The notes: generated by a model not told the origin, from the sequence alone. Counted from the stretch's first letter, positions 17,696-29,166 are shown. The stretch: DNA of 64,000 bases from Simiduia agarivorans SA1 = DSM 21679 (GCF_000305785.2 NC_018868.3:248001-312000), one strand, 5' to 3'. Made by a program: numbers and translations.

Positions 17696-18057
17696 TTGGG
17701 TTGGGATGGTTTTGGTTAAAAACTGGTCAAATTGCCGGCGTGGCCCGTAAGGAGTTGAGCGCAAACGTTTTTTTACCCCAATTATGCCCAGTTTCCGGGC
17801 GTGATGACTGGCAAGTATCAGACCGCCTCTTTATAATGCCGCCGTTTATCTACCGGCCAATGCGTTTTTGGGGCTTTCGTCTAAACTACAACGGGATTTG
17901 TAGCTCAAAAAACACCCAGATCTGGTGTGCACGACGAAGCGACGCAAAGGACAGAAGTATTTATGAGGGCCCGGTGATCCGGGCTTTCACGCAGATTTCG
18001 AACGAAAACGTACTTTTAACCACTACTTATAAACTACCAAGTAACTAGGCAGGACGT
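17696..18057 (+). promoter_or_regulatory. Leader and probable promoter of the nqr operon
   Basis: A 362-base stretch without a convincing gene; an open frame through it starts before the gap terminator and has no family resemblance. A consensus TATAAT (17832-17837) lies 17 bases after a poor -35, TGGCAA (17809-17814), and would give a leader of about 210 bases. A weak -35 with perfect -10 suggests activator control, which is inference. Confidence 0.4.
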
Positions 18058-19404
18058 ATGATCAAGATCCGTCGGGGATTGGATTTACCTATATCCGGTG
18101 CTCCCGAGCAGACTATTCATGACGCCCCTAAAGCCAGGTCTGTTGCAGTGATTGGCGTGGATTACCACGGCATGAAACCGACCATGGCGGTAAAGGAGGG
18201 CGACAAGGTCAAGCTTGGGCAGCTGCTGTTTACTGACAAAAAGACTGAAGGTGTGCGTTACACGGCACCGGCAGCGGGTACCGTGGCCGCGATTAATCGC
18301 GGTGAGCGCCGCATGCTGCAGTCCGTTGTCATCGACGTGGAAGGCGATGAGGCTGAGCAATTTGCCAGCTACCCGGCTTCCGAGCTCGCCAGTCTGTCGG
18401 CTGAAAAAGTCGAAGAAAATCTGGTGGCCTCCGGCCTCTGGACCGCGCTGCGAACGCGACCTTATTCCAAGGTGCCCGCGCTCGGCAGCCGTCCCAAGGC
18501 GATCTTCGTGACCGCCATGGATACCAATCCGTGTGCCGCCGATGCCGCGCTGATCATTGCAGAACAGTCCGAGGCCTTCAATCAGGGGCTGGTGCTGCTG
18601 TCCCGTCTGACCGACGGCAACGTGAATGTCTGTAAAGCCGTTGGCGCCAATGTGGCCGTAAACAACGCTGACCGTATCGTTGTCCACGAGTTTGGCGGCG
18701 TGCATCCGGCGGGCAACGCCGGCACCCACATTCATTTCATCGACCCTGCCAGCGTCAACAAAACCCTGTGGAGCATTGGCTACCAGGACGTGATCGCCAT
18801 TGGCAAGTTGTTTGAAACCGGCACCCTGTACACCGATCGCGTGGTGGCGTTGGCTGGCCCACAAGTCCAGCAGCCCCGTCTGGTGCGTACCCGTCTGGGC
18901 GCGAACCTGGACGAGTTGACCGCCGGTCAGCTGAAAGAGGGTGAAAACCGGGTGGTATCTGGCTCTGTATTCGGCGGGCGCACCGCGCGTGGTGCCTACG
19001 CCTACCTCGGCCGTTACCACCAGCAGGTCACCGTATTGCTGGAAGGTCGCGATCGGCCTTTCCTGCATTACCTGCGCGCCGGTTTCAACCTTTTCTCGAC
19101 TACCGGTATCTACATCTCCAAGTTGCTGGGCGGCGGTAAGAAGTACGACTTCACTACCACCACCTCGGGCAGTGAGCGTGCCATGGTGCCCATCGGCACC
19201 TACGAACGCATCATGCCTCTGGATATTCTTCCGACGCAGCTGCTGCGCGCCATAATCGTGGGCGACACAGACACTGCGCAGAAACTGGGCGCTCTGGAAT
19301 TGGATGAAGAAGATCTGGCGCTGTGTACTTATGTTTGCCCCGGCAAATACGAGTACGGCCCGATCCTTCGCGACAACCTGACCCGCATTGAGAAGGAGGG
19401 CTAA
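18058..19404 (+). CDS. nqrA: Na+-translocating NADH:quinone reductase subunit A
   Basis: A 448-residue peripheral subunit of the sodium-pumping NQR complex, which couples NADH oxidation by ubiquinone to Na+ export. It begins [18 protein letters not shown], the typical NqrA start, and is full length with no membrane helix. It is the first gene of a compact six-gene operon; GGCAGGA precedes the ATG. Confidence 0.97.
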   Translation: MIKIRRGLDLPISGAPEQTIHDAPKARSVAVIGVDYHGMKPTMAVKEGDKVKLGQLLFTDKKTEGVRYTAPAAGTVAAINRGERRMLQSVVIDVEGDEAEQFASYPASELASLSAEKVEENLVASGLWTALRTRPYSKVPALGSRPKAIFVTAMDTNPCAADAALIIAEQSEAFNQGLVLLSRLTDGNVNVCKAVGANVAVNNADRIVVHEFGGVHPAGNAGTHIHFIDPASVNKTLWSIGYQDVIAIGKLFETGTLYTDRVVALAGPQVQQPRLVRTRLGANLDELTAGQLKEGENRVVSGSVFGGRTARGAYAYLGRYHQQVTVLLEGRDRPFLHYLRAGFNLFSTTGIYISKLLGGGKKYDFTTTTSGSERAMVPIGTYERIMPLDILPTQLLRAIIVGDTDTAQKLGALELDEEDLALCTYVCPGKYEYGPILRDNLTRIEKEG

Positions 19405-19405
19405 G

Positions 19406-20611
19406 GTGAAAGCATTACGCAACTGGTTCGACAGCCTCGAGCCTCACTTCCACAAGGGTGGCAAGTACGAAAACTGGTACGCCCTTTACGAAGCCATTGA
19501 CACCGGTTTGTTCCGTCCTTCTGACGTGACCAAGACCACTTCACATGTGCGCGACGGTATCGACCTGAAGCGCATCATGATCACTGTGTGGGCCTGTACT
19601 TTCCCCGCCATGTTCTACGGTATGTACAACCTCGGTTTCCAGGCCAACACGGCCATGGCAGACCTGGGCATTGCCGCCGTTGAAGGCTGGCGCGGTGGCC
19701 TGATCGAGTTGTTTGCCGGCTACGATGCCGCCAGCATTTGGGACAACCTGATCCACGGCGCGGCGTATTTCCTGCCCATCTACATGACCGTGTTCGTGGT
19801 CGGTGGTTTCTGGGAAGTGTTGTTCGCCATGAAGCGCGGCCATGAAGTGAACGAAGGTTTCTTCGTAACCTCCATTCTGTTCGCCCTGATTTGCCCACCA
19901 GATATCCCTCTCTGGATGGCGGCGTTGGGTATTTCCTTTGGTGTGGTGATTGCCAAGGAAGTGTTCGGCGGTACCGGCAAAAACTTCCTTAACCCCGCAC
20001 TGGCGGGTCGCGCGTTCCTGTTCTTTGCCTACCCGGCCGAGTTGTCCGGTGATCAGGTATGGACTGCAGTGGATGGCTTCTCCGGTGCCACCGCACTGTC
20101 TGTCGCTTACACCGACGGCATGTCAGCGCTGACCAGTCAGATGACCTGGCTCGATGCCTTCTTCGGCAAGATGCAGGGCTCAATTGGTGAAGTGTCGACA
20201 TTGGCCATCCTGCTGGGTGGTGTAGTGCTCGTCGCCTGCAAGATTGCTTCGCTGCGTATCATTATCGGTGTCATGGCGGGCATGATGGCAACGTCCTTCC
20301 TGTTCAATGTGACCGGCAACCCCGAGACCAACCCAATGATGGCCATGCCCTGGTACTGGCACCTGGTCGTCGGTGGTTTTGCTTTCGGCATGATTTTCAT
20401 GGCAACCGACCCCGTGTCTGCAGCCATGACCGAAACCGGCAAATTGTGGTTCGGTGCGCTGATCGGTTTCATGGTGGTTGTGATCCGTGTTGTGAACCCT
20501 GCCTTCCCGGAAGGCATGATGTTGGCCATTCTGTTTGCCAACCTGTTTGCGCCGCTGATCGACCACTTTGTTGTTCAGGCTAACATCAAGCGGAGGTTGG
20601 CACGTGGCTAA
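19406..20611 (+). CDS. nqrB: Na+-translocating NADH:quinone reductase subunit B
   Basis: Integral membrane subunit of 401 residues with about ten helices, carrying a covalently bound FMN. The flavinylation site is T229 in SGATALS. I start at GTG 19406, one base after the nqrA stop, because AAGGAGGG lies five bases upstream; earlier in-frame codons are inside nqrA. The FMN is attached by the ApbE enzyme encoded downstream. Confidence 0.97.
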   Translation: MKALRNWFDSLEPHFHKGGKYENWYALYEAIDTGLFRPSDVTKTTSHVRDGIDLKRIMITVWACTFPAMFYGMYNLGFQANTAMADLGIAAVEGWRGGLIELFAGYDAASIWDNLIHGAAYFLPIYMTVFVVGGFWEVLFAMKRGHEVNEGFFVTSILFALICPPDIPLWMAALGISFGVVIAKEVFGGTGKNFLNPALAGRAFLFFAYPAELSGDQVWTAVDGFSGATALSVAYTDGMSALTSQMTWLDAFFGKMQGSIGEVSTLAILLGGVVLVACKIASLRIIIGVMAGMMATSFLFNVTGNPETNPMMAMPWYWHLVVGGFAFGMIFMATDPVSAAMTETGKLWFGALIGFMVVVIRVVNPAFPEGMMLAILFANLFAPLIDHFVVQANIKRRLARG

Positions 20612-21365
20612 TAACGATACAATCAAGAAGACAGTTATTGTTGCCTTGTCCCTGTGTATTGTGTGCTCCGTTGTGGTGTCTACCGCGGCGGTCATGCTCA
20701 AGCCCATGCAGGTAGCCAACAAGGCGCTGGATTTCAAACGCAACATTCTGTTGGCCGCCGGCCTGATGGAAGAAGGTAAGTCGGTTGATGAGCTGTTCAA
20801 GCAAGTGAACACCCGTCTGGTTGACCTCAACACCGGTAAATTTACCGATGCGGTCAATGTCGACACTTACGATCAGCGTAAAGCTTCAAAAGACCCTAAG
20901 CAGTCTGAGAAGCTGTCCGCAGATACCGACATAGCCAAAATCGGCAGCCGTGAAAATATCGCCAAAGTTTACCTGGTGGAAAAAGACGGCCAGCTCGACA
21001 AGGTTATTCTGCCGATTAAAGGCTACGGCCTCTGGTCTACCCTGTACGGCTTTATCGCACTGGAAGCAGACCTGAACACGGTTGTTGGCTTGGGCTTTTA
21101 CGAACACGCTGAAACCCCCGGCCTGGGTGGTGAAGTGGACAATCCCAAGTGGAAAGCACTGTGGGTTGGCAAAGAAGTCTATGACAACGGTGACGTAGCG
21201 CTTGATGTGATCAAGGGCCAGGCACCTGCAGGCGACGCGCACAAAGTAGACGGTATTTCCGGTGCTACCTTGACCAGCCGCGGCGTGGGCAATCTGGTGC
21301 AATTCTGGATGGGCGAAAATGGTTACGCCAGTTTCCTCACTCACCTGAAAAACGGGGAGGCTTAA
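20604..21365 (+). CDS. nqrC: Na+-translocating NADH:quinone reductase subunit C
   Basis: A 253-residue subunit with one N-terminal transmembrane helix (about 11-32) and a periplasmic FMN domain. The flavinylated residue is T222 in SGATLTS. It starts at GTG 20604 with GGAGG upstream and overlaps nqrB by eight bases. Confidence 0.96.
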   Translation: MANNDTIKKTVIVALSLCIVCSVVVSTAAVMLKPMQVANKALDFKRNILLAAGLMEEGKSVDELFKQVNTRLVDLNTGKFTDAVNVDTYDQRKASKDPKQSEKLSADTDIAKIGSRENIAKVYLVEKDGQLDKVILPIKGYGLWSTLYGFIALEADLNTVVGLGFYEHAETPGLGGEVDNPKWKALWVGKEVYDNGDVALDVIKGQAPAGDAHKVDGISGATLTSRGVGNLVQFWMGENGYASFLTHLKNGEA

Positions 21366-21368
21366 TTC

Positions 21369-22025
21369 ATGAAGACTAAAGAGCTTCTGTTTAAACCGGT
21401 CATCGAGAACAACCCCATCGCACTGCAGATTCTGGGTATTTGTTCCGCGCTGGCAGTGACCACGTCGCTGAAAGTAACGCTGGTAATGTGTGTGGCCCTG
21501 ACGCTGGTAACGGCGTTCTCCAACCTGTTTGTGGCGCTGGTGCGCAACCACATTCCCAACAACATCCGTATCATCGTGCAGATGACGATTATTGCCTCGC
21601 TGGTAATTGTGGTAGACCAGATCCTGAAGGCCGTGGCTTACGACATCAGTAAGCAGCTGTCGGTATTCGTGGGTCTGATCATTACCAACTGTATCGTGAT
21701 GGGGCGTGCCGAAGCCTTCGCCATGAAGAATCCGCCACTGCCCAGTTTTCTGGACGGTATCGGTAACGGGCTTGGCTACTCTGCATTGCTGATTGTGTTG
21801 GGTGTGATCCGGGAGTTGTTTGGCGCGGGCTCATTGCTCGGCTACAAACTGCTGCCGCTGGCTACCGAAGGTGGTTGGTATATTTCTAACGGCATGCTGC
21901 TGTTGGCACCTTCTGCATTCTTCCTGATCGGTTTGATCATCTGGGCAATTCGCGCTTACAAGCCTAACCAGGTTGAAGAAGAAGAGTTCAAAATCTGCCC
22001 TAACACCAAAGCGCAGGAGGCTTAA
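21369..22025 (+). CDS. nqrD: Na+-translocating NADH:quinone reductase subunit D
   Basis: A 218-residue membrane protein with six predicted helices, from the NqrDE/RnfAE family. The conserved motif [12 protein letters not shown] (about 111-122) includes the cysteine that helps ligate the intramembrane Fe-S cluster shared with NqrE. It starts three bases after nqrC. Confidence 0.96.
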   Translation: MKTKELLFKPVIENNPIALQILGICSALAVTTSLKVTLVMCVALTLVTAFSNLFVALVRNHIPNNIRIIVQMTIIASLVIVVDQILKAVAYDISKQLSVFVGLIITNCIVMGRAEAFAMKNPPLPSFLDGIGNGLGYSALLIVLGVIRELFGAGSLLGYKLLPLATEGGWYISNGMLLLAPSAFFLIGLIIWAIRAYKPNQVEEEEFKICPNTKAQEA

Positions 22026-22028
22026 TCG

Positions 22029-22643
22029 ATGGAAGCATTATTGGGTTTATTCGTTAAGTCGATCTTTATCCAGAACATGGCGTTGGCCTTCTTCCTGGGT
22101 ATGTGTACCTTTTTGGCAATTTCCAAAAAGATTGAAGCTGCCTTTGGTCTGGGCGTGGCAGTTGTTGTGGTGCTGGGTATTACCGTGCCCGTCAACAACC
22201 TGCTTTACACCTACCTGTTAAAAGACGGTGCGTTGGTGTGGCTGGGTCCACAATTTGCCAGCGTTGATCTGAGTTTTCTGGGTCTGATTACCTACATCGG
22301 CGTGATCGCCGCCATGGTACAGATTCTGGAAATGCTGTTGGATAAATACGTGCCGGCGTTGTACAACGCGTTGGGCGTGTTCCTGCCGCTGATCACCGTT
22401 AACTGTGCCATCATGGGTGCATCACTGTTCATGGTAGAGCGCGATTACAACCTGGTGGAGTCGACCGTTTTCGGTATTGGTTCCGGTATTGGTTGGGCGC
22501 TGGCGATTACCGCATTGGCGGGTATTCGCGAAAAAATGAAATACAGCGATGTGCCAGAGGGCCTGCGTGGCCTTGGCATTACCTTTATCACCGTTGGTCT
22601 GATGTCGCTTGGCTTTATGTCATTCGGCGGCATCGACCTGTAA
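22029..22643 (+). CDS. nqrE: Na+-translocating NADH:quinone reductase subunit E
   Basis: A 204-residue membrane protein paralogous to NqrD with inverted topology; the matching motif is [10 protein letters not shown] (about 121-130). Together NqrD and NqrE form the pseudo-symmetric core with the intramembrane iron-sulphur centre. Three bases separate it from nqrD. Confidence 0.96.
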   Translation: MEALLGLFVKSIFIQNMALAFFLGMCTFLAISKKIEAAFGLGVAVVVVLGITVPVNNLLYTYLLKDGALVWLGPQFASVDLSFLGLITYIGVIAAMVQILEMLLDKYVPALYNALGVFLPLITVNCAIMGASLFMVERDYNLVESTVFGIGSGIGWALAITALAGIREKMKYSDVPEGLRGLGITFITVGLMSLGFMSFGGIDL

Positions 22644-22661
22644 GCGAGGTAAGGACTACAG

Positions 22662-23885
22662 ATGGACATTACAATTATCGCTGGCGTAGTCATGTTTACA
22701 GTTATCGTGCTGTTGCTCGTAGCTGTGATCCTGAGCGCTCGCGCAAAACTGGTTAACTCGGGCGATGTGACCATCATCGTTAACGACGAAAAAACCATTA
22801 CCGTGCCCGCGGGTGGCAAATTGCTGCAAACCCTGGCAGGCAGCGGGCTGTTTTTGCCCAGTGCCTGTGGTGGCGGTGGTAGCTGTGCCCAGTGCAAGTG
22901 CATTGTGAATGAGGGCGGCGGCGAAATGCTGCCCACGGAAGAATCCCACTTTACCAAGCGCGAAGCCAAAGAAGGCTGGCGCTTGTCCTGCCAGACGCCC
23001 GTCAAACAAGACATGAAAGTGCATGTTGAGGAAGACGTATTCGGTGTTAAGCAGTGGGAGTGTGTGGTTGAATCCAACCCCAACGTGGCCACCTTCATTA
23101 AAGAGCTGACGCTGCGTCTGCCCGAGGGCGAGAACGTGGACTTCCGCGCTGGTGGTTACGTTCAGCTGGAAGCGCCACCCCACCACGTAAAATTCAAGGA
23201 CTTCGATATTGAAGAGAAGTTCCGTGGTGACTGGGAACACTTTGGCTTCTTTAACCTTGAGTCCAAGGTAACTGAGCCGGTGATCCGCGCATACTCCATG
23301 GCTAACTACCCCGAAGAAAAGGGCATTGTGAAGTTCAATATCCGTATTGCAACCCCACCGCCACGCACGCAGGGTTTGCCGCCAGGTCAGATGTCGTCTT
23401 ATGTGTTCAGTCTGAAGCCCGGCGACAAGATTACCGTGTACGGTCCCTTCGGTGAGTTCTTCGCCAAAGAAACCGATGCCGAAATGATCTTTGTTGGTGG
23501 TGGTGCGGGTATGGCGCCCATGCGGTCGCATATTTTTGACCAGCTGCGCCGTCTTAAATCCAAGCGTAAAATCAGTTTCTGGTACGGTGCCCGTTCATTG
23601 CGCGAGCTCTTCTATAAAGAAGACTACGACATGCTGGCCGCGGAGAACGATAACTTTACCTGGAACATCGCGCTGTCCGACCCGCAGCCGGAAGATAACT
23701 GGAATGGGCTGACCGGCTTTATCCATAACGTATTGTACGAGCAGTATCTGAAGGACCATCCGGCGCCGGAAGATTGCGAGTTTTATATGTGTGGCCCGCC
23801 CATGATGAACGCGGCGGTGATCAAGATGCTGAAAGATCTGGGCGTAGAGGATGAAAATATCCTGCTCGACGACTTTGGTGGCTGA
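22662..23885 (+). CDS. nqrF: Na+-translocating NADH:quinone reductase subunit F
   Basis: NADH-oxidising entry subunit, 407 residues. One N-terminal helix (about 4-25) is followed by a 2Fe-2S ferredoxin domain with C69, C75, C78 and C110, then an FAD-binding domain (RAYSMANYP) and the NAD(P)H-binding domain ([16 protein letters not shown], ending [11 protein letters not shown]). All cofactor motifs are intact. Confidence 0.97.
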   Translation: MDITIIAGVVMFTVIVLLLVAVILSARAKLVNSGDVTIIVNDEKTITVPAGGKLLQTLAGSGLFLPSACGGGGSCAQCKCIVNEGGGEMLPTEESHFTKREAKEGWRLSCQTPVKQDMKVHVEEDVFGVKQWECVVESNPNVATFIKELTLRLPEGENVDFRAGGYVQLEAPPHHVKFKDFDIEEKFRGDWEHFGFFNLESKVTEPVIRAYSMANYPEEKGIVKFNIRIATPPPRTQGLPPGQMSSYVFSLKPGDKITVYGPFGEFFAKETDAEMIFVGGGAGMAPMRSHIFDQLRRLKSKRKISFWYGARSLRELFYKEDYDMLAAENDNFTWNIALSDPQPEDNWNGLTGFIHNVLYEQYLKDHPAPEDCEFYMCGPPMMNAAVIKMLKDLGVEDENILLDDFGG

Positions 23886-24936
23886 TTTGATTGCAACGTG
23901 TTACACAAAAGCGAGGGCGCTTCGGCGCACCTCGTTTTTGCTTTTTGGGCTCTGCATTTTTCTGCTGGGCTGCAGCGATACGGTATCGGTTCTGCCGCAC
24001 GTCAAGGTCGCCGGACAGACCATGGGTACCCAGTACCATGTTACGCTGGTGGCCGAGACGGATGCGGATGCACTGAAAGCGGCGTTTGACAAGCGCCTTG
24101 CGGAGATCAACAAGGTCATGTCTACCTACGATCCCGAATCGGAGCTTATGCAAATCAATCGCGCGCCAGTGGCACAACCCTTACCTATCTCCGACGATCT
24201 GGCCGCGGTGTTAGCGCTCAGTTTGCAGATATATTCGCAAACCGCCGGTGGATTTGATGTCACCGTAGGCCCGTTGGTGAATCGCTGGGGCTTTGGCCCT
24301 GTAGAGGCCAAGGGCAAGCCCGATGAGGCTGAGGTGGCAACGTTGCTGGCATCGGTCGGCAGCGATGCCTTGACGCTTGAACAGGCTGACAGCGGATGGC
24401 AACTGGTCAAACACAAACCGGTATTCATCGACTTGTCTGCCATCGCCAAGGGGTGGGCGGTTGATGAGCTGGCCGGGATGCTGGTCGCGCGTGGTTACCA
24501 GGATTTTCTGGTGGAAATTGGCGGTGAGCTCCGGGTATCCGGCAAAAACGCGCGTGGCGCCAACTGGTCTATTGCGGTAGAACGACCCAGCCTGGCCCAG
24601 GGTGGCGTGCAGGCAGCCATCGGTGTCAGTAATCTGGCGGTGGCCACCTCCGGCAGTTACCGGAACTATCAGATGTATAATGGTGTTCAGTATTCGCACA
24701 CCATTGATCCATCAACCGGGCAACCCGTGACCCACAATATGGTGTCGATCACTGTGCTGGCGGACACCTGCGCCGAGGCCGATGCGCTGGCAACCGGTTT
24801 TAATGTGATGGGGCCTGAGGCAGCGCTGGCCGAAGCCGAGGCCAGAGGCCTGGCAGTATTTATATTGGTGGATGAGGGCGGAGAGATCCGTGAATTGTCA
24901 TCCAGTCATTTTTTGCCTTACCTGTCTCAGCACTGA
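23878..24936 (+). CDS. apbE: FAD:protein FMN transferase ApbE (lipoprotein)
   Basis: Transfers FMN from FAD to Thr residues of NqrB and NqrC in the periplasm. The 352-residue form starts at GTG 23878, overlapping nqrF by eight bases; an ATG at 23851 (35-base overlap) is also possible and neither has a good Shine-Dalgarno. A lipoprotein signal follows ([11 protein letters not shown]), then [11 protein letters not shown], the flavin-binding [11 protein letters not shown] and the metal-binding [10 protein letters not shown] motif with [10 protein letters not shown]. Placement after nqrF fits its job. Confidence 0.93.
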   Translation: MADLIATCYTKARALRRTSFLLFGLCIFLLGCSDTVSVLPHVKVAGQTMGTQYHVTLVAETDADALKAAFDKRLAEINKVMSTYDPESELMQINRAPVAQPLPISDDLAAVLALSLQIYSQTAGGFDVTVGPLVNRWGFGPVEAKGKPDEAEVATLLASVGSDALTLEQADSGWQLVKHKPVFIDLSAIAKGWAVDELAGMLVARGYQDFLVEIGGELRVSGKNARGANWSIAVERPSLAQGGVQAAIGVSNLAVATSGSYRNYQMYNGVQYSHTIDPSTGQPVTHNMVSITVLADTCAEADALATGFNVMGPEAALAEAEARGLAVFILVDEGGEIRELSSSHFLPYLSQH

Positions 24937-24970
24937 GCAGGCGGGCTTTCGACTAAAGAGGTAATTACCC

Positions 24971-25204
24971 ATGGCAACCTTATTGGTAACCTTTGTGGTG
25001 TTGGGATTGGTGATTATTGCGATGTCTGTTGGTGTGTTGTTGGGCCGTAAGCCCATCAGCGGTTCCTGCGGCGGCATGAGTGCACTGGGTATGGAAGTGG
25101 CCTGCGACATCTGTTGCGGTGACAAGCAGAAGTGCGAAAAAGAAACCAAAAAGGCAGACAAAACTGCTGCTGAAGATCTGGCCTACGACGCCACAAAAGA
25201 CTAA
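24971..25204 (+). CDS. nqrM: NQR maturation factor NqrM
   Basis: A 77-residue protein with one N-terminal helix (about 5-24) and a short Cys-rich segment (C33, C45, C48, C49, C55), then a charged tail. NqrM (formerly DUF539) is required in Vibrio for NQR assembly, probably delivering iron to the NqrD/E site. It completes a full nqrABCDEF-apbE-nqrM set. Confidence 0.93.
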   Translation: MATLLVTFVVLGLVIIAMSVGVLLGRKPISGSCGGMSALGMEVACDICCGDKQKCEKETKKADKTAAEDLAYDATKD

Positions 25205-25231
25205 ACAGAATTTCGCGTGGGAGTGAACGCA

Positions 25232-26632
25232 ATGGCGAAGAAGCATCACTATGATGTATTGGTGATCGGTGCTGGCCCCGGGGGCGAGGGTGCAGCAATG
25301 GCAGCGGCGAAGGCCGGCAAGCGCGTGGGTGTTATCGAAAACCGACCCGGCGTAGGTGGCGGTTGCGTCCACAAGGGCACGATTCCTTCAAAGTCTCTGC
25401 GGCATGTGGTCAAGCAGGTGATTCGTCACAAAGTTTACCCCTTGTTCCGCGCCATGGGCGATGCCCAGCGTCTGAGTTACCCCGAGGTGCTGGCAGAAGC
25501 GTCACGCGTCATTCCCCGCTATGTTGATTTGCATACGGATTATTACATTCGCAATCGCGCCACTATTCACATGGGTGAGGCAAGTTTTGTGGATGCCAAC
25601 ACCGTCTCGGTGAAACTGCCCGATGGCGCCCGCGAGCGCTTGACCGCCGAGCACATTGTCGTGGCTACCGGCTCGCGCCCTTACCGGCCCTCGGATATCG
25701 ATTTCGGCCACCCGCGCGTGTACGACAGCGATACCATCCTCAATATGAAACACACACCGCGCAACCTCATTATTTATGGTGCCGGTGTGATTGGTTGTGA
25801 GTATGCATCGATTTTCTCCGGTCTTGGTATCAAGGTGGATCTGATCAACAGCCGCGAGCATCTGTTGACCTTCTTGGACGATGAGATTTGTGATGCGTTG
25901 AGTTATCACCTGCGTGATATGGGCGTAACAGTCCGCCACAACGAAGAATACGAATCGGTTGAAGCCACTGAACGGGGCGTAACGCTCAAGTTGAAATCCG
26001 GTAAGCGCATTCACGGCGACGCGTTGCTCTGGTCTAACGGGCGCACCGGCAACACCGACACGCTGGCGCTGGATAAAATTGGCCTGAAGGCCGATGGACG
26101 GGGTCAGCTGGAGGTGAACGAACGCTACCAGACCAATGTGGAAAACATTTACGCGGTTGGCGATGTCATTGGCTGGCCCAGCCTGGCCAGTGCCTCCTAT
26201 GATCAGGGGCGTGCTGCCGCTTCCAACATTCTTGGGCAGGCCAGCCGCTATGTGACCGATGCGCCCACGGGCATTTATACGCTGCCGGAAATCAGTTCAA
26301 TCGGAAAAACCGAAAGTGAATTGACCGCGGCCAAAATACCCTATGAAGTGGGCCGGGCCTTTTTTAAGAATACTGCCCGTGCGCAGATTTCCGGTGAAAA
26401 GGTCGGTGTACTGAAAATATTGTTCCATGCGGAATCTTTGGAGATTCTCGGCATTCATTGCTTCGGTGCTGAGGCGTCAGAGATTATTCACATTGGTCAG
26501 GCCATCATGAATCAGGACGGTGAGGCCAACTCCATCGCCTATTTTGTGAATACCACCTTTAACTACCCGACCATGGCTGAGGCCTACCGCACAGCGGCAC
26601 TGGATGGGTTAAACCGCGTGCAGCGGATTTAA
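25232..26632 (+). CDS. sthA: Soluble pyridine nucleotide transhydrogenase
   Basis: FAD flavoprotein that exchanges reducing equivalents between NADPH and NAD+. The 466-residue product has FAD-binding GAGPGGEG (13-20), a second dinucleotide fold [13 protein letters not shown], and the C-terminal interface domain. In the disulphide region the first Cys is kept (C45) but the second is replaced by Thr ([11 protein letters not shown]50), which distinguishes SthA from lipoamide dehydrogenase. I start at ATG 25232, with GGGAG upstream; this gives the usual length of 466. Confidence 0.94.
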   Translation: MAKKHHYDVLVIGAGPGGEGAAMAAAKAGKRVGVIENRPGVGGGCVHKGTIPSKSLRHVVKQVIRHKVYPLFRAMGDAQRLSYPEVLAEASRVIPRYVDLHTDYYIRNRATIHMGEASFVDANTVSVKLPDGARERLTAEHIVVATGSRPYRPSDIDFGHPRVYDSDTILNMKHTPRNLIIYGAGVIGCEYASIFSGLGIKVDLINSREHLLTFLDDEICDALSYHLRDMGVTVRHNEEYESVEATERGVTLKLKSGKRIHGDALLWSNGRTGNTDTLALDKIGLKADGRGQLEVNERYQTNVENIYAVGDVIGWPSLASASYDQGRAAASNILGQASRYVTDAPTGIYTLPEISSIGKTESELTAAKIPYEVGRAFFKNTARAQISGEKVGVLKILFHAESLEILGIHCFGAEASEIIHIGQAIMNQDGEANSIAYFVNTTFNYPTMAEAYRTAALDGLNRVQRI

Positions 26633-26644
26633 TTGCCAGTCCTT

Positions 26645-26666
26645 GTCGCGCAATGGATTGCGCGAC
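26645..26666. other. Perfect hairpin between convergent sthA and small periplasmic gene
   Basis: GTCGCGCAAT-GG-ATTGCGCGAC is a perfect 22-base palindrome just after the sthA stop codon. It lacks a T-run on either strand, so it is not a standard intrinsic terminator; it could protect the 3' end of the mRNA. Confidence 0.5.
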
Positions 26667-26680
26667 TGGACCCGGATAAA

Positions 26681-27016
26681 TCAGTTCTGACCATCTTCTA
26701 TCGGGGCGGTCGGCTTCTGGTATTGGGCTTTGGGCTTGTGGCGCAAGACCGAGTGAATCACGTGTTCACCCTCGAAGTACACCACGAAATTTTCGTATTC
26801 CCAGCGTGTGATGGGTGGCGTGCCGCGGGCGGGCAGCGCTTTGGCAGGTTCGCCGAAATTGTCGCGGACCTTGGTCATGGTCAAGCCTTTGACCGGCATC
26901 TGCAGTCCATCAATACCCTGTTGTCCCACGGGAATAGCAATCTCTTCGGCATGTGCAGCGGTCACAAGCAGTACACATAAGCTCAGGCTGGTGCCGATCG
27001 CTGTTATCTTGTTCAT
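26681..27016 (-). CDS. Small exported protein of unknown function
   Basis: A 111-residue protein with a signal peptide (about 1-23, ending AAHA-E). The mature part contains GLTMTKVRDNFGEPAKAL and WEYENFVVYFEGEHVIHSV, which resembles the small SmpA/BamE-like fold (helix with GxP, then beta strands), though that is inference. It lies two bases downstream of the PilZ gene and is probably cotranscribed with it. Confidence 0.7.
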   Translation of the reverse strand: MNKITAIGTSLSLCVLLVTAAHAEEIAIPVGQQGIDGLQMPVKGLTMTKVRDNFGEPAKALPARGTPPITRWEYENFVVYFEGEHVIHSVLRHKPKAQYQKPTAPIEDGQN

Positions 27017-27018
27017 GT

Positions 27019-27567
27019 CTAAGCCCCACGTTTTCGCTGGGATTGAAGCACCTGGCGCGCAATCATGTCGCGCGTGGATGCACTGATATCCACAAAGCCT
27101 ACCGCTACCAACGAAGACTGTCCACGTGTGTCGGTCCCGGGTGTGATCCTCACCACCTGACCATAACAGAACAAGGGTAGCGCGGTGGTGTTCAGCAGTA
27201 TCGCCAGGGCCAGCATTTGCCCTGGTATCAGGGTTGCGTTGGTTTCGAAAGACAGGCCGCCTTCGCTGAGGTTGGTTAAAGTCAGCTCTGGCTGCACCTG
27301 ACTTTTCATGAGTGCGCCTGCCAACAACTCGTTTTGTCGTAGCAAAAGTTTAATAGCGTTGGCAGTATCCGTGCTCAGCGAGACTATTTCGCGTTGCAAA
27401 TCGCGCTGTAGCGCACGGAATTCTTCCAGCCAAATCGGCGCATTCAGATCGGGGAACCATTCATTCGGCAGCCGATCGGTGTCGGCATCGGGCGGCAGGG
27501 GAACCAGATGTAAACTCAGGGTCTCAGAGACCCGGTAGTAATTGCGTTTTTCATCCGCCTGATCCAT
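27019..27567 (-). CDS. PilZ-domain protein
   Basis: A 182-residue cytoplasmic protein. The N-terminal part starts MDQADEKRNYYRVSETLSLHL, giving the arginine-containing motif of PilZ domains, and the second motif is LTNLSEGGLSFET (N-x-S-x-x-G). A helical region separates them. It probably binds cyclic di-GMP. I start at ATG 27567; the frame extends to 27636 but that start sits inside the terminal repeat of the MITE-like element and adds residues unlike the family. Confidence 0.8.
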   Translation of the reverse strand: MDQADEKRNYYRVSETLSLHLVPLPPDADTDRLPNEWFPDLNAPIWLEEFRALQRDLQREIVSLSTDTANAIKLLLRQNELLAGALMKSQVQPELTLTNLSEGGLSFETNATLIPGQMLALAILLNTTALPLFCYGQVVRITPGTDTRGQSSLVAVGFVDISASTRDMIARQVLQSQRKRGA

Positions 27568-27607
27568 CGCGTTGGCCCGTGTGAATTTGCTCAATTGAGT
27601 CGGTGTA

Positions 27608-27878
27608 TTAACAGGCTGTTGAAAAACCCCTTGCATGCTCAGGCTCTCAGGCTGGTTCGTAATTTAGGCGCCGTTTTGAAGGTGTGTGTCCACCCACCGA
27701 AAAACGGCAACGACAAGTACGAGCCAGCCTGAAAGCCCCGCAGGGCGAGACCTGAAGCGCACATCTGCTGCGTTTTGCCTCTTGCAAAGGGAGCCACCCT
27801 GAGCGTCGAGTCAAACCACAACATCTGTACGCTTCAGGTCTCGCTGAGCATGTAAGGGGTTTTTCAACAGCCTGTTAA
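27608..27878. mobile_element. MITE-like element with nested inverted repeats
   Basis: The ends (27608-27642 and 27844-27878) are inverted repeats matching at 34 of 35 positions and beginning TTAACAGGCTGTTGAAAAAC. Inside are two further inverted-repeat pairs: CTCAGGCTGG-type arms at 27645-27662 and 27718-27735 enclosing GCCGTTTT/AAAACGGC, and arms around CGAGACCTGAAGCG near 27747-27761 and 27828-27842. The 271 bases can thus fold as an outer stem with two inner hairpins. No transposase is encoded, so it would be mobilised in trans. It sits between the PilZ gene and lolC. Confidence 0.75.
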
Positions 27879-27927
27879 AGTATAGCGCCCACTTGTGGTC
27901 ACCGTAGAGCTCAGGTTTAATGCCCGG

Positions 27928-29166
27928 ATGAATTTTACGCCTCTGTTTATTGGTCTGCGCTACATCCGCGCGCGCAGAAGGAACCAGTTTATTTCCTTCC
28001 TGAGCGGCTTTTCCATGCTGGGCATGCTGTTGGGCGTGGCCGCGTTGATCATCGTGCTGTCGGTGATGAACGGCTTTGATCGCGAGCTCAAGGGCCGCTT
28101 GCTGGCAGCAATTCCACACGGCGTCCTGGAAGTCGAGGCTGGCATCGAAGACTGGCAGCCGCTGGCCGATCAGGTGACCCAGCATCCGGGAATCGTGGCT
28201 GCTGCCCCCTATATTGATGGCTTTGCCATGGTCGGTTTTGGTCGGGCGCTGCAGGCGGTCGCTTTTACCGGGGTGGAGCCTGAACCCGAAAAAGCCATTT
28301 CAGATCTCGCCAGTCATATGGTCATGGGCGATTTTGATGAATTGCAGGCGGGTACCTACGGCGTTGTTATCGGGCGGTTGTTGGCCCGCCAGTTAGCGGT
28401 AGTCCCCGGCGACAAGATCCAGCTCACACTGCCGCAGTTAACCATCACGCCGGCGGGCATTTTTCCTCGCGTCAAACGGTTCACCGTTGTGGGTGTGTTC
28501 GAGGTGGGTGCAGAAGTGGATCAATCCTTGGTGGTGATGCACCGCGCGGACGCGCGCCGGTTGTTGCGGTATCCCGCACAAGCCCAGGGGCTGCACTTGC
28601 GTACGCCCGATATGTTCAGTTCCGCTTCGGTGTTCAGGCAGCTTCAGCTTTCCCTGCCCGAAGGGCAGGTGGTGCGTGACTGGACCGACACCCAGGGCAG
28701 TTTGTTCCAGGCCATTAAAATGGAAAAAACGGTGGTGACTGTATTGTTACTCATCATTGTTATGGTGGCCGCATTTAATATTGTGACCAGTCTGGTATTG
28801 ATGGTGGCCGACAAACGCGCGGATATTGCCGTGCTGCGCACGCAGGGCATGAGTGCGGGCCAGATACTGTGGATCTTTCTTGTGCAGGGTGTGAGCGTAG
28901 GGCTGGTGGGCATACTCATCGGCGTGCTGATTGCTTGTCCCGTGGCGTTTTATCTGGGACCAATCGTGGCCTGGTTTGAAACCATTACCGGCCTGTATGT
29001 GTTTGATCCCGCGGTCTACTTCATCAGTTATTTGCCGTCCCACCTGCAATGGGCGGACGTAGCCCTGGTGGCCTGTGCCGGTGTGGTCTTGAGTTTACTG
29101 GCGAGCCTTTATCCTGCCTATCGGGCTTCCCGCGTGGAGCCTGCGGAGACTTTACGATATGAATGA
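27928..29166 (+). CDS. lolC: Lipoprotein-releasing ABC transporter permease LolC
   Basis: A 412-residue inner-membrane protein of the LolC/E type: one N-terminal helix (about 24-48), a large periplasmic domain and three C-terminal helices (about 268-295, 315-345, 375-400). With LolD and LolE it extracts outer-membrane lipoproteins from the inner membrane and passes them to LolA. I start at ATG 27928; a GTG at 27895 would add 11 residues. The gene overlaps lolD by eight bases. Confidence 0.92.
   Translation: MNFTPLFIGLRYIRARRRNQFISFLSGFSMLGMLLGVAALIIVLSVMNGFDRELKGRLLAAIPHGVLEVEAGIEDWQPLADQVTQHPGIVAAAPYIDGFAMVGFGRALQAVAFTGVEPEPEKAISDLASHMVMGDFDELQAGTYGVVIGRLLARQLAVVPGDKIQLTLPQLTITPAGIFPRVKRFTVVGVFEVGAEVDQSLVVMHRADARRLLRYPAQAQGLHLRTPDMFSSASVFRQLQLSLPEGQVVRDWTDTQGSLFQAIKMEKTVVTVLLLIIVMVAAFNIVTSLVLMVADKRADIAVLRTQGMSAGQILWIFLVQGVSVGLVGILIGVLIACPVAFYLGPIVAWFETITGLYVFDPAVYFISYLPSHLQWADVALVACAGVVLSLLASLYPAYRASRVEPAETLRYE

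Noticed and set aside
17662..18048. 128-codon ORF between gap and nqrA
   Set aside because: It begins before the strong gap terminator, has no Shine-Dalgarno and no family resemblance; the region fits an nqr leader.
18085..19422. 445-codon minus-strand ORF opposite nqrA
   Set aside because: It is antisense to a complete NqrA and shows no recognisable domain.
27567..27636. Longer start for the PilZ gene at 27636
   Set aside because: That start lies inside the terminal repeat of the MITE-like element and adds residues not resembling the family.
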